Shown here piece after piece: positions 24,946-35,154 of a stretch of 64,000 nucleotides of DNA. The notes beneath the pieces are model-generated. The model had not been told where the DNA came from. It ran no database searches and was given only the letters and a program-made list of their open reading frames with translations. Each line of letters begins with the position of its first letter. Position 1 is the first letter of the stretch. The position numbers and the translations under genes are program-made. Source of the DNA: Flavobacterium rakeshii (GTDB lineage Bacteria; Bacteroidota; Bacteroidia; Flavobacteriales; Flavobacteriaceae); assembly GCF_009741375.1 (NCBI RefSeq), contig NZ_WOWP01000013.1, forward strand, positions 248,001 to 312,000, read 5' to 3'.

Positions 24946-25845
24946 TTATTCGTATGTAATAATGTATTGGCTTAAAGGATTCTCCTGTCCCAGCAAATAG
25001 GACAATTGCTTAATAGGGTAACCATCTTCATCAAATTCATAAGTAATTTCTCCAATATAGTTTGCCTGTCCGTTTGAAACATTACCTATAAGATATTGTT
25101 CAGACACATTTGGTATAGCATCTTCCCTGTAAATCACATAGTTTGCTTTATTATCACCAAACCTGTTACTGTTTATGTGTACAAATTCCCCTTTTACTTC
25201 TGTTTCATTATCATAAGATAATGTAGATGTGTTCAGGTAAGCTCCAGTATCACCATCTCTGTAACTGTAAACCACAGCAACGTTATCACCATCATAGTCT
25301 ACCTTATAAATATAACTTAGTTCATCATCATTAACCAAAGCTATTTCATACACCCTTCCTTCTGCAGTTAGGAAATATTTAAAGTAATCTAGCTCTTCGT
25401 TTTCCCCTTGAACTGTGGTTTTAGTAACATTAATCACTCCCGTTTCCGAATAATCAACAACAGAAGTAGTTGTATTACCTACAATACCCATATAAGTAAA
25501 ATCATTCGTAATTTGTGTAATCCTTCCGGAATCGTCATAGCTTACATACTGATTTACGCCGTCATCATCGGCTGTATAAACTCCCGAAACAAGATATCCG
25601 TCTTCATTATAAGCAAATATTTCTGTATGAAAAATCACTCCCTGATCATAAAGAATCCTTTCTTTAAGTTTATTATCCTCGTATTTTGTTATTTCCCTAG
25701 TTTCTCCTAAAGCATTTTTATAAGTAATATCTTTTAAGTTCTTAACTACAGGAGTTGGTATTTCATTTGCTGGATTTCCATCATCGTCAGATGAACACGA
25801 AGCGAGCGATACAAATGCCGCTAAAAAAAATAAGCGTAATTTCAT
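24946..25845 (-). CDS. YD/RHS-like repeat lipoprotein, paralogue E
   Basis: 299 residues; lipoprotein signal MKLRLFFLAAFVSLASC (Cys17) followed by an Asp/Asn/Pro-rich tether. The mature part is made of short beta-hairpin repeats of the type YNEDGYLVSG, YVSYDDSGRITQI and YEFDEDGYPIKQL, like the YD/RHS-like repeats of Bacteroidetes surface lipoproteins. It is the last of five tandem paralogues on this strand, 15 bases after paralogue D, and a terminator follows. Likely a surface or periplasmic lipoprotein. Function unknown. Confidence 0.82.
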   Translation of the reverse strand: MKLRLFFLAAFVSLASCSSDDDGNPANEIPTPVVKNLKDITYKNALGETREITKYEDNKLKERILYDQGVIFHTEIFAYNEDGYLVSGVYTADDDGVNQYVSYDDSGRITQITNDFTYMGIVGNTTTSVVDYSETGVINVTKTTVQGENEELDYFKYFLTAEGRVYEIALVNDDELSYIYKVDYDGDNVAVVYSYRDGDTGAYLNTSTLSYDNETEVKGEFVHINSNRFGDNKANYVIYREDAIPNVSEQYLIGNVSNGQANYIGEITYEFDEDGYPIKQLSYLLGQENPLSQYIITYE

Positions 25846-25860
25846 AAGGTGTATTTATAT

Positions 25861-26823
25861 TTAATTTTTATAGGTTATCGCTGTATAAAAAACAGCTAAC
25901 ATGCCTTTGTATTTGTTACGTTCTACCGGGTAGCCATCTTCATCAAAAACATATTCAAAAGTATAGCTATTATCCTCGCCTGCAATAACTGCCGACATGT
26001 AGTTAGCCGTTGCTACCTGTTTTTGAACATGAATAACATCAAGATTAACCTTACCCTCAAACAGTATCATGTTATTAGTGTTACCTGCAAACTGATTTTC
26101 ATATATTTTAGTAATATCTCCATAAACTGGCATTTCTGTATCATATTCATATGAAGTTGTAATACCGTTATTTGTAATACTACTTATATTATTTCCACTG
26201 TATACAATTTCCTGAATAGGCTGGGTTTCTTCATTTCTTACAATTTTAATAATTTTACCTTCTGCATTTAATGAATGGGTAAATACAAAAACAGGTGTTT
26301 GAAGGTTTGCTGAATCATAAGTAGATGCCACTATCTTATCTTCTTCATAAGTATATGTTATTGTTTGGTTTTTCCAACCCTGTGTTGCGTGTTGAAAACC
26401 ATATAATTTTTCACTTATTCGCCCCTGTTCGTCATAAGAAATGGAAAATTCTGTAAGTAAAACGTCTGATGAATTATACGAGCTTTGAGCACTAAGGCTA
26501 CCATTTTCATTATACTCGTATTCACTACGAGCAATAAGCATGGTATTAACACCAAAAGATTCGTAAGTAGTAAGCTTATTATTATCGCCAAAAGTCATAA
26601 CATTTGTACCTACCTCGCCACTAAGTGAGGTGTGTAATATGTTGATTTTGTCCAGATATTTTACAACTTCAGGCTGATCAGGCCATTCATCATTCGGCTC
26701 CGGTTCCTCTTCAACCGGATTTGGGTTTGGATTAGGGTTTTCATTTACAGGATCAGTACTGTCGTCTGATGAACACGAAGCTAGCGCCACAAAAGCTGCT
26801 AAAAAGAATAAACGTAGTTTCAT
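25861..26823 (-). CDS. YD/RHS-like repeat lipoprotein, paralogue D
   Basis: 320 residues. The signal MKLRLFFLAAFVALASC (Cys17) is almost identical to paralogue E, then comes a long Asn/Pro/Glu-rich tether (NPNPNPVEEEPEPND). The repeats include YNENGSLSAQSSYNSS, ISYDEQGRISEK and YVFDEDGYPVERNKY. The tether length differs between paralogues while the signal and the C-terminal DEDGYPV motif are conserved. It belongs to the same tandem family as its neighbours on both sides. Confidence 0.82.
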   Translation of the reverse strand: MKLRLFFLAAFVALASCSSDDSTDPVNENPNPNPNPVEEEPEPNDEWPDQPEVVKYLDKINILHTSLSGEVGTNVMTFGDNNKLTTYESFGVNTMLIARSEYEYNENGSLSAQSSYNSSDVLLTEFSISYDEQGRISEKLYGFQHATQGWKNQTITYTYEEDKIVASTYDSANLQTPVFVFTHSLNAEGKIIKIVRNEETQPIQEIVYSGNNISSITNNGITTSYEYDTEMPVYGDITKIYENQFAGNTNNMILFEGKVNLDVIHVQKQVATANYMSAVIAGEDNSYTFEYVFDEDGYPVERNKYKGMLAVFYTAITYKN

Positions 26824-26904
26824 TGGTGTAGTTTTAAGTTAAGAATGCAAATAAAATAAGATTTAACCTAAAAACAAAAACCTATAATAACTAAAAAAAA
26901 CAGT

Positions 26905-27765
26905 TTACTTGTAAGTAATTATGTTTTTCTGTGTAAAATTCCCATCAAGATAAACAGTTTCCTTTGAAGGAAAATTATCCTTATCAAGTTCATAATCAAA
27001 GCTTTTATTACTATACGCCTGAATATAACTGTCCTTAAACACCTCAAAACCATTATAAAACAAAATACTATTATTGTTTGTACCTAACTGAGACACAGTT
27101 AGGTTTAAGTAAGATCCTTTAACCTCCAGTGAAGTATTATAGTTATAGTTTACAGTAGTTTGCTGGCCTGAAATACCATCCTGATACTCGGTTTTAGTGA
27201 CAGATGTAAGTACATCTCCCGTATATTCTGCCTCAGTAACATACATTATATCACTATTTGAATCAAAAGCAGTAATTTTATAGATATCACCCATCGAATT
27301 AAGGCTGTACTGTATTTCCTGATTGGTTATTACGCTATTATCATCTTTTTGCTGATAAAGCCTAATCTCACCGTTTACCGAATAATCGTAAGTGTTTGTA
27401 TATAATACTACCTGAGGGGTGTAATCGTAAATATAAATTGTTTTAATTCTTCCCTCTTCATCATAGTAAATACTTTTATCTAAACTATCTTCCCTGTTTT
27501 CCTGAAGATAATTATAGGAAGACAGATACATAGTAGCCGCATCATACATAAACCATTCACTGGCAAAATCCTGTCCGTTTTTATAAACATATCGTTTAGC
27601 CGGCAAGTCCATGTAAAAAAAAGTTTCAGAATCCTTAATCTCATCTCCGTCATTATAAAAAGTAGTAACACTTTTTATTGATTTTGTTTCCAAAGGAGTA
27701 TAATCATCATCAGAACAAGACATAAGAGCCACAAACGTCGCAAAATAGAATAATCGTAGTTTCAT
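26905..27765 (-). CDS. YD/RHS-like repeat lipoprotein, paralogue C
   Basis: 286 residues; signal MKLRLFYFATFVALMSC (Cys17) with a short tether. Repeats include YYDEEGRIKTIYIYD and YELDKDNFPSKETVY. It is the most diverged copy, with weaker repeat spacing. The ATG carries the AACCTTACCTA leader also seen at paralogues A and B. Two unrelated small genes separate it from paralogue B. Confidence 0.8.
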   Translation of the reverse strand: MKLRLFYFATFVALMSCSDDDYTPLETKSIKSVTTFYNDGDEIKDSETFFYMDLPAKRYVYKNGQDFASEWFMYDAATMYLSSYNYLQENREDSLDKSIYYDEEGRIKTIYIYDYTPQVVLYTNTYDYSVNGEIRLYQQKDDNSVITNQEIQYSLNSMGDIYKITAFDSNSDIMYVTEAEYTGDVLTSVTKTEYQDGISGQQTTVNYNYNTSLEVKGSYLNLTVSQLGTNNNSILFYNGFEVFKDSYIQAYSNKSFDYELDKDNFPSKETVYLDGNFTQKNIITYK

Positions 27766-27936
27766 TAGGTAAGGTTTAAAAGGTTATAGCTGCTAAGTAA
27801 ATAAATTATTATAACTTATCAAAAAAAACTTTCTTTATCAGGGAACTTCTCTCTAATTCATACTATCAATTATAAATTTATAGACATCTTCAGTAAGTTA
27901 CTTCAACATTATCTCTATACAACTATTTAAGTCTGA

Positions 27937-28239
27937 TTATTCTCTTCCAACATTTAAGAATATTACACCAATAATTAGAAACAAAAAACATATATAAAAC
28001 ACTACTACTTTCTTATTGTGCTTACGTATAATCTTATTCAATTTTTCATCTTTAGCCTCTTCAATAGTAAGAAATGGTTGAGAATAAAAAGTACTCCCAT
28101 GAAATCCGCCTAAGTATTCTTTTTTTTGAGATAGATTATTTAATTTTTCCCTATCAATAAAAATAAGAATGATTAACACCAAAGCCAAAAAAGCGAATAT
28201 TGCAATCGATATTACACCCAATTGAAAATAAATATCCAT
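27937..28239 (-). CDS. Small hypothetical membrane protein with two membrane segments
   Basis: 100 residues. Membrane segments at about 5-28 (VISIAIFAFLALVLIILIF) and 77-96 (VVFYICFLFLIIGVIFL) flank a charged loop of about 50 residues (SQKKEYLGGFHGSTFYSQP). No family is recognised. It is flanked by unrelated lipoprotein genes, which suggests insertion into the duplicated array. Confidence 0.65.
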   Translation of the reverse strand: MDIYFQLGVISIAIFAFLALVLIILIFIDREKLNNLSQKKEYLGGFHGSTFYSQPFLTIEEAKDEKLNKIIRKHNKKVVVFYICFLFLIIGVIFLNVGRE

Positions 28240-28317
28240 ATTATATTATAAAAATTATCTAACTCTTTATTTAGATACCTTCATGTAGCAAATCTCCTTT
28301 ATTCAAATTAGTAAGTG

Positions 28318-28776
28318 TTAATTTCCATTTACTAATGTAAAAGTCATATCATCAAATCTCCCGGAATAATAATCAAAAATTCTATTTAAAATTAATTGTC
28401 CTGATGAAATATCTCCTCTAAAACGAGGCATATCTAATAAAACATCAAACTCAGGGTTGTCCTTTTGCAAACACGCCACTCTTTGATAAGGATTAGAATC
28501 ATTATCACAAAATACATAGTTGTTTAATGTAAACACCAAATAATCACATTGGATATCCTCATTAAATTCTATATCAGCAACAAAATGAATATTATTTTCA
28601 TTACCATAATATTTACCCCCCTTAATCGAATCTTTTTCAAAAACTAACTGAATGTAATCAACTTGCCCTTTGTTTCCGTTTGATGCATGTTCAAATTTAT
28701 AAATACGTTTAGTATGTGTATTAGAAGCCTGACCTGTACACATTAAAGACAACAAAAAGTAAAGTAAGAGTTTCAA
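28318..28776 (-). CDS. Hypothetical exported protein with a TTG start
   Basis: 152 residues if started at the TTG at 28776. That choice gives a good signal peptide (LLLYFLLSLMCTGQAS); an in-frame stop lies just upstream and no ATG is available near it. The mature part contains YKFEHASNGNKGQVDYIQLVFEKDSIKGGKYYG and looks like a small beta protein. No family recognised. The stop of the upstream lipoprotein (28786) is only 9 bases away, so translation may be coupled. Confidence 0.65.
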   Translation of the reverse strand: MKLLLYFLLSLMCTGQASNTHTKRIYKFEHASNGNKGQVDYIQLVFEKDSIKGGKYYGNENNIHFVADIEFNEDIQCDYLVFTLNNYVFCDNDSNPYQRVACLQKDNPEFDVLLDMPRFRGDISSGQLILNRIFDYYSGRFDDMTFTLVNGN

Positions 28777-28785
28777 TATAATTTA

Positions 28786-29709
28786 TTATTCGTAGGTTAT
28801 TATAATTTCTGTGTTATAAACACCATCATAATACTTTTTCACTTTTACAGGATATCCATATTCATCAAACTCATATATATAATTGTAATGGTACTCATAA
28901 TCATAATAATTATCAGGACCGTTTTCATTGATATATGATACTGGATAACTTGTTAATACAAGATAATCCATGTTAAAACTTTCAGCTCTTAAAATATTAT
29001 TATTAAAACCGCCATATAATTTGTTTCTCCCTAAATAACTACCTTTTACTTCCTGATTATAATTGTAGTTATAATTTACTATACTGGTTACTCCATAGTC
29101 ACTTATCGTACTAACCGTAATAATATTATCACCCTGACTGTTATATTGTGCATCATACCTCTCATTATTATCATTATCGGTTTCATCTTTTATACTATAA
29201 ATCTTTCCGTTTTCATTTACAAAAAATGTAGTAACATAAACAAACGTATCAAATGTCCTGGTACAGGTTATGGTATTATCATCGTTATAAGTATAATATT
29301 TAGTTTGCAAAGCCCCATAAGCTTCCTCTCCATCCTGAATATACCCCATTAACCTTCCCTGTTCATCATATTGATATTCGGTAGTATTATCTATAGTACC
29401 ATCAGCTTTAAGAGCATCAATAGAGGTAAGATAACCACTACTGTTATAAGTGTAAGTTCCTGTTACCATAATATTATCATTATCATCATAATTAACACTT
29501 GAAACAGGCTTACCATCTTCATATTGTGTAACTGAACGTTTATAAGAAAAATCATCATGATAAATAATTTCAATTTGGGTCATTACCTTATCCACAGGTT
29601 CTGTAGGCTGTTCAGGGTTTGGATTTTCATTTTCGGGGTCTGTACTATCGTCTGATGAGCATGACATTAAAACTATAAAAAATGAAAGGGCTAATAGTCG
29701 TAGTTTCAT
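28786..29709 (-). CDS. YD/RHS-like repeat lipoprotein, paralogue B
   Basis: 307 residues; signal MKLRLLALSFFIVLMSC (Cys17), identical to paralogue A, and a tether SSDDSTDPENENPNPEQP. Repeats include YNSSGYLTSIDALKADG, YQYDEQGRLMGYIQ and YEFDEYGYPVKVKKYY. The ATG is preceded by CCTTACCTA. Paralogues A and B are the closest pair in the array. Confidence 0.82.
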   Translation of the reverse strand: MKLRLLALSFFIVLMSCSSDDSTDPENENPNPEQPTEPVDKVMTQIEIIYHDDFSYKRSVTQYEDGKPVSSVNYDDNDNIMVTGTYTYNSSGYLTSIDALKADGTIDNTTEYQYDEQGRLMGYIQDGEEAYGALQTKYYTYNDDNTITCTRTFDTFVYVTTFFVNENGKIYSIKDETDNDNNERYDAQYNSQGDNIITVSTISDYGVTSIVNYNYNYNQEVKGSYLGRNKLYGGFNNNILRAESFNMDYLVLTSYPVSYINENGPDNYYDYEYHYNYIYEFDEYGYPVKVKKYYDGVYNTEIIITYE

Positions 29710-29744
29710 TAGGTAAGGGTTAGAAGTTATTACTGGAAATTTCT

Positions 29745-30680
29745 TTATTCGTAAGTGATATTGATTTCAGATTTATGAATGCCTTCTAAATAGAATTGTT
29801 GCACAATGGGAAAACCTTCATTATCAAACTCATAATTATAATTATAAATACTCTCAGTGTATTCAAATCCGCCTTCAGCATCCACCATATGAATAGTAGA
29901 AATATAGCCTATTGCCTGAAGATATGGGTCAAATGACCCATTAATTAATATAATATTGTTTTGATTCCCATGTAACTTATATCTTTTAAAAAAATCTCCT
30001 TTTACTTCATAGCTATATTCATAAGAACAATTAACATTGTAGTGCGTACCGTTATCATCAATTATTGCAAGGGTTGAAATATTTTTCCCCGTATTATCAT
30101 ATTCCGCCTTTGTATAGATATTATTTTGATTATCTGTTTCTTCCATAATTTTATAAATCAGATTATTTTCATTAAGGTAAAAAACAGTTACGACTGTTGT
30201 ATTATTATTTAAATTTGTTCGTGTACAACTTACTGTATTATCGTTGTTATAAACATAATCATAAGTAATATTGAGATTAGCACTAAAATCATTCCAGGTA
30301 ATCAGTATAATATTACCACTTTCATCATATTGGTATTGCGTAAAAGACCTTTGGGTACCATTTTCGTAAACCTCTTCTAAACTTTCGAGAGATCCATTTT
30401 CATTATACGTATAAACAGTATTAAACATTATACTATTATCCTCATTATAACGTACCATCAAAACAGGTTTATTACCTTCAAAATTGGTAACCACCTTTTT
30501 TGAAAAATACGGTTGAGAAAAAAATTCTTCTTCAACTGTAAGTAAATTTTTCACTACAGGTTCTGATGGTTGTTCAGGCTGTTCCGGGGTTGGATTTTCA
30601 TTTACGGGGTCTGTACTATCATCTGATGAGCATGACATTAAAACTATAAAAAATGAAAGAGCTAATAGTCGTAGTTTCAT
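29745..30680 (-). CDS. YD/RHS-like repeat lipoprotein, paralogue A
   Basis: 311 residues; signal and tether nearly identical to paralogue B. Repeats include YNENGSLESLEEVYENG, YQYDESGNIILITW and YEFDNEGFPIVQQFY. It is the first gene of the array. Its leader carries AACCTTTTAACCTTACCTA directly before the ATG, and the terminator of icmF lies just upstream, so the array has its own promoter. Likely exposed on the envelope. Function unknown. Confidence 0.82.
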   Translation of the reverse strand: MKLRLLALSFFIVLMSCSSDDSTDPVNENPTPEQPEQPSEPVVKNLLTVEEEFFSQPYFSKKVVTNFEGNKPVLMVRYNEDNSIMFNTVYTYNENGSLESLEEVYENGTQRSFTQYQYDESGNIILITWNDFSANLNITYDYVYNNDNTVSCTRTNLNNNTTVVTVFYLNENNLIYKIMEETDNQNNIYTKAEYDNTGKNISTLAIIDDNGTHYNVNCSYEYSYEVKGDFFKRYKLHGNQNNIILINGSFDPYLQAIGYISTIHMVDAEGGFEYTESIYNYNYEFDNEGFPIVQQFYLEGIHKSEINITYE

Positions 30681-30734
30681 TAGGTAAGGTTAAAAGGTTA
30701 GAACCACTAAATAAACAAATAATTTTAACATATC

Positions 30735-30762
30735 AAAAAAAGCCTCCCTTATTAGGAGGCTT
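30735..30762 (-). terminator. Terminator of icmF
   Basis: On the minus strand AGCCTCC-loop-GGAGGCT is followed by seven T residues. It lies between icmF and the lipoprotein array. Confidence 0.85.
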
Positions 30763-30806
30763 CTATTTAAATATTTCAGTCTTAAATTTTTAAATCTAAG
30801 TGATAA

Positions 30807-33800
30807 TTACATATTCCTGCGGTACTGACCACCTACCTCAAACAGGGCAGCAGTAATTTGTCCCAGCGAACAAACCTTGGCAGCTTCCATAAGGCATTCA
30901 AATATGTTTTGGTTTTGTATGGCAGCTTCCTGTACTATAGCAAGCTGTTCCTTAACCTTTTGTGCATTACCCTCGTGTAGGCTTTCAAGCGTGTTGATTT
31001 GGAACTGTTTCTCCTCCTCTGTTGCACGTATAACCTCTGCAGGAACAACCGTAGGCGAACCTTTAGAACTCAGGAAGGTATTCACCCCAATAATAGGGAA
31101 CTCTCCTGTATGCTTAAGGGTTTCGTAGTAAAGGCTTTCTTCCTGAATTTTAGAACGCTGATACATAGTTTCCATAGCACCAAGCACACCGCCCCTTTCG
31201 GTAATGCGGTCAAACTCGGTAAGTACAGCTTCCTCCACAAGGTCGGTAAGCTCCTCAATAATAAACGACCCCTGTATAGGGTTTTCATTTTTAGCCAGTC
31301 CAAGCTCTTTATTGATAATAAGCTGAATTGCCATTGCACGACGCACACTTTCTTCGGTAGGCGTTGTAATAGCCTCGTCATAAGCATTTGTATGCAGTGA
31401 ATTACAGTTATCATAAATAGCATAAAGCGCCTGTAGCGTTGTACGGATATCATTAAAGTCAATTTCCTGCGCGTGTAGTGAACGACCCGATGTTTGAATG
31501 TGGTACTTAAGCATTTGTGCACGCTCGTTTGCACCATATTTATTTTTAAGTGCCTTAGCCCAAATTCTTCTTGCAACACGACCAATAACCGCATATTCAG
31601 GATCAATACCGTTAGAGAAGAAGAATGACAGGTTAGGACCAAAATCGTTAATGTTCATACCACGGCTCAGGTAGTACTCCACATACGTAAATCCGTTAGC
31701 AAGAGTAAATGCTAACTGCGTGATTGGGTTAGCACCAGCCTCGGCAATGTGGTATCCTGATATAGAAACCGAATAGAAATTCCTTACGTTTTTCTGGATA
31801 AAGTACTCCTGTACGTCACCCATTAAACGAAGGGCAAATTCGGTAGAGAAGATACAGGTATTTTGCGCCTGGTCTTCTTTAAGAATATCGGCTTGTACCG
31901 TACCACGCACTTGCGACAGGGTACGTACTTTAATATCGTTATACACATCGGCAGGAAGCACCTGGTCTCCGGTTACACCCAGAAGCATAAGCCCAAGTCC
32001 GTCGTTACCTTCCGGTAGTTTACCGTTGTAACGAGGTCTTTCTACACCTTTCTCTTTGTATATCTTATTTATCTTACTGTCAACCTCTTTTTCAAGTCCG
32101 TTTTCCTTGATGTAAAGCTCACACTGCTGGTCGATAGCCGCGTTCATAAAGAAACCTAACAGCATTGGTGCCGGACCGTTAATAGTCATACTCACCGATG
32201 TCATTGGGTGGGCAAGGTTAAAGCCCGAATACAGTTTCTTAGCATCGTCAAGACAGCATATAGACACACCGGCATTACCAATTTTACCGTAAATATCCGG
32301 ACGGTGGTCTGGGTCATTACCATAAAGAGTAACACTATCAAACGCTGTAGATAAACGTTTTGCAGGCATACCAAGACTCACATAGTGGAAACGTCTGTTA
32401 GTACGCTCAGGTCCGCCCTCTCCGGCAAACATACGGGTTGGGTCTTCCCCTTCCCTCTTAAACGGATACAGTCCAGATGTATAAGGGAATTCTCCCGGTA
32501 CGTTTTCCTGCAGGCACCATCTTAAAATATCACCCCAGGCCTGGTATTTAGGCAGGGCAACCTTTGGTATCTGCGAATGCGAAAGCGACTCGGTATGGGT
32601 TTGTATTTTTATTTCCTTATCCCTTACCTTAAAGGTATAAACAGGATTTTTGTATTTGTTTACTTTTTCGTCCCATGTAAGTATAACCTCCCAGTTGTAT
32701 GGGTCAAGGTTCATTTTTACACGGTCAAACTCTTTTACAAGTAAATCAAGGAATTGTTTTTTCTCGGCATCATTTGTAGCTACCGATGTTTCTTCAATAC
32801 CTGCCTTATTTATCTCTGGAGTTTTACCACTAACGGTTTCAATGGTTTTGAAAATACCGTATAGCTTTTGAGCCACATCCTGCTGTGTAGCAGCTGTTTC
32901 GTCATACCCACGGTTATTTTCTGCAATTTCGCTAAGGTAACGTGTTCTGCTTGGCGGAATTACAAAAATCTTCTCGCTCATTTCACGGGTAATCTCAAAG
33001 GTCGATTGTAGTTCAGATTCTGTTTTCTCCACAATCTTATCCATAATCGACTTATAAAGCGTATTCATACCCGGGTCGTTAAACTGCGACGCAATAGTAC
33101 CATACACCGGAAGATCGTCTGGGTTAGCATCCCACAGGTTGTGGTTACGCTGGTATTGCTTTTTCACATCACGAAGCGCATCAAGCGAACCGCGTTTGTC
33201 AAACTTGTTAATCGCAACAAGATCGGCAAAGTCAAGCATATCAATTTTTTCCAGCTGAGTAGCAGCACCAAATTCAGGTGTCATTACATACAGCGAAACA
33301 TCAGAGTGGTCTAATATCTCGGTATCACTTTGCCCGATACCCGATGTTTCAAGGATAATTAAATCATATTTAGCTGCCTTAAGCACCTGTATAGCCTCAG
33401 CCACATATTTAGAAAGGGCAAGGTTAGACTGGCGTGTAGCAAGCGAACGCATATAAACCCTTGGGTTATTAATGGCATTCATCCTGATACGGTCTCCCAG
33501 TAATGCACCACCTGTTTTACGCTTAGACGGGTCTACCGATATAAGTCCGATGGTTTTTTCAGGGAAATCAATAAGGAAACGGCGCACCAATTCATCTACT
33601 AACGATGATTTACCGGCACCACCTGTACCCGTAATACCCAGTACAGGGATTTTAGAAGTTTCGTTTTTCTTATGTATAACATCAAGCGTTTCTTTTGCGA
33701 TTTCAGGGAAGTTCTCTGCCGATGATATTACCCTGGCAATAGCAGTTGGGTTTTTCTCTTCCAGCGTGTTTACTTCACCGTTTAGCTTATCGCCTACAGG

Positions 33801-34235
33801 GAAATCAGCTCTTTGTACCAAATCATTAATCATACCCTGTAATCCAAGCTCACGTCCGTCGTCCGGAGAATAGATTCGGGTAATACCATATTCATGCAGC
33901 TCTTTTATCTCTTCAGGAAGGATAACTCCGCCCCCACCGCCAAATATTTTAATGTGTCCTGCTCCTTTTTCGTTAAGCAGGTCGTACATGTATTTAAAAT
34001 ATTCGTTGTGACCTCCCTGGTAAGAAGTCATGGCAATAGCATTAGCATCTTCCTGTATGGCAGTGTTTACCACTTCTTCCACACTACGGTCATGCCCCAG
34101 GTGAATTACCTCAACACCGGTTGCCTGTATAATACGGCGCATGATGTTTATGGCTGCATCGTGCCCGTCAAACAGGGATGCGGCTGTTACTATTCTAACT
34201 TTATGTTTAGGATTATAAGGCTGTACTTGCTCCAT
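30807..34235 (-). CDS. icmF: Fused isobutyryl-CoA/acyl-CoA mutase IcmF
   Basis: 1142 residues with three parts. A cobalamin-binding domain (about 10-145) has [15 protein letters not shown] with the cobalt-ligating His. A MeaB-like G-protein chaperone (about 195-420) has P-loop [36 protein letters not shown] and NKFD. The C-terminal mutase TIM barrel (about 550-1142) has [25 protein letters not shown] and [23 protein letters not shown]. IcmF interconverts branched and linear acyl-CoA (isobutyryl/n-butyryl and related) by a B12 radical mechanism, with built-in GTPase gating of cofactor loading. Length and domain order fit the family. Monocistronic with its own terminator. Confidence 0.95.
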   Translation of the reverse strand: MEQVQPYNPKHKVRIVTAASLFDGHDAAINIMRRIIQATGVEVIHLGHDRSVEEVVNTAIQEDANAIAMTSYQGGHNEYFKYMYDLLNEKGAGHIKIFGGGGGVILPEEIKELHEYGITRIYSPDDGRELGLQGMINDLVQRADFPVGDKLNGEVNTLEEKNPTAIARVISSAENFPEIAKETLDVIHKKNETSKIPVLGITGTGGAGKSSLVDELVRRFLIDFPEKTIGLISVDPSKRKTGGALLGDRIRMNAINNPRVYMRSLATRQSNLALSKYVAEAIQVLKAAKYDLIILETSGIGQSDTEILDHSDVSLYVMTPEFGAATQLEKIDMLDFADLVAINKFDKRGSLDALRDVKKQYQRNHNLWDANPDDLPVYGTIASQFNDPGMNTLYKSIMDKIVEKTESELQSTFEITREMSEKIFVIPPSRTRYLSEIAENNRGYDETAATQQDVAQKLYGIFKTIETVSGKTPEINKAGIEETSVATNDAEKKQFLDLLVKEFDRVKMNLDPYNWEVILTWDEKVNKYKNPVYTFKVRDKEIKIQTHTESLSHSQIPKVALPKYQAWGDILRWCLQENVPGEFPYTSGLYPFKREGEDPTRMFAGEGGPERTNRRFHYVSLGMPAKRLSTAFDSVTLYGNDPDHRPDIYGKIGNAGVSICCLDDAKKLYSGFNLAHPMTSVSMTINGPAPMLLGFFMNAAIDQQCELYIKENGLEKEVDSKINKIYKEKGVERPRYNGKLPEGNDGLGLMLLGVTGDQVLPADVYNDIKVRTLSQVRGTVQADILKEDQAQNTCIFSTEFALRLMGDVQEYFIQKNVRNFYSVSISGYHIAEAGANPITQLAFTLANGFTYVEYYLSRGMNINDFGPNLSFFFSNGIDPEYAVIGRVARRIWAKALKNKYGANERAQMLKYHIQTSGRSLHAQEIDFNDIRTTLQALYAIYDNCNSLHTNAYDEAITTPTEESVRRAMAIQLIINKELGLAKNENPIQGSFIIEELTDLVEEAVLTEFDRITERGGVLGAMETMYQRSKIQEESLYYETLKHTGEFPIIGVNTFLSSKGSPTVVPAEVIRATEEEKQFQINTLESLHEGNAQKVKEQLAIVQEAAIQNQNIFECLMEAAKVCSLGQITAALFEVGGQYRRNM

Positions 34236-34335
34236 CGTTATAAGAATCTCAATTTTAAGCCCGCAATTTACGGATTTATTGAAGATTTCAAAACAAACTA
34301 ACCCCAGAAAAAACGTTATAGTAATTTTTAAAGAA

Positions 34336-34986
34336 CTACCTTACAATATGATACAAATTACCCTCATTCATAAATAAAACCCTTGTAAGGAAAGAAGCCG
34401 CCTTAACCTTAGTAGGATACCAGTTTCTTCCCTTTGCTCCTATTATAAACAACCCGTGGTCGTCGCCCGATACCGTAAATTTACTGCTACGGGGCTGCCT
34501 GTGGAATATAGGTACACCAAACCACTTTTTCAGTTTATTGGCAAGATGAGGGACATCGTTAGTAACAAATCCTATTTCACTAATGGAGATGTAGGATTGT
34601 GAAGTAAAGTCCTTATCAGATGTTTCCTTGTTGGGGTAACGGGTTATAAACTCCAGTATATTACCGTTGTTGTCGTAAAAGTAAAACGACTGCGCCTGCC
34701 AGTTCCTAAAGTCGGCAATATCATTTTCAGGATCTACCGGAATAAGGTCGATTTTAGACTTCATAATGGAGTATGCCTGGTCAAATCGGTTATTAGGGAT
34801 ATCAATAGCAAAATGATAAACAGGGTTTAAATCATCCACATGCCTGAATATAAGTTTGGTGTACCCTATGGAAAAGGTTAAAGAAAACTTATCAGACAAA
34901 TCTGCCTTTAATCCTAACACTTCTTTATAAAAACTCTCGGTCGCTGCTAAATTGTTACTAAGCAGTTCAAGCTCGATAATCTGCAT
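34336..34986 (-). CDS. VOC (glyoxalase/bleomycin-resistance-like) family protein
   Basis: 216 residues made of two beta-alpha-beta-beta-beta halves. The first starts [26 protein letters not shown] and has [18 protein letters not shown]; the second starts [27 protein letters not shown]. The Glu of ILEF is a typical VOC metal ligand. Substrate unknown. It is divergent from the transporter gene at 35155. Confidence 0.85.
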   Translation of the reverse strand: MQIIELELLSNNLAATESFYKEVLGLKADLSDKFSLTFSIGYTKLIFRHVDDLNPVYHFAIDIPNNRFDQAYSIMKSKIDLIPVDPENDIADFRNWQAQSFYFYDNNGNILEFITRYPNKETSDKDFTSQSYISISEIGFVTNDVPHLANKLKKWFGVPIFHRQPRSSKFTVSGDDHGLFIIGAKGRNWYPTKVKAASFLTRVLFMNEGNLYHIVR

Positions 34987-35133
34987 TCCCTTAAATTTTA
35001 CAAAAACATCTATGCAAGTTACGGATAATAAAAAACTTACAGGAAATTAAATAGTTAAATAGTGACTAAAAAATATCATTAAAAGCTGTAATATATTTAT
35101 AGTTTTTTAACTTTTACATAGGGTGTTGTTCAC

Positions 35134-35141
35134 TACATTTG
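35134..35141 (+). promoter_or_regulatory. -7 promoter element TACATTTG of the RarD-like gene
   Basis: TACATTTG matches TAnnTTTG and ends 13 bases before the first ATG (35155). Confidence 0.6.
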
Positions 35142-35154
35142 CGCCCTTATTTAT

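Noticed and set aside
31082..31642. 186-codon minus-strand frame inside icmF
   Set aside because: It is a shadow in another frame of the mutase domain, whose own frame has all expected motifs.
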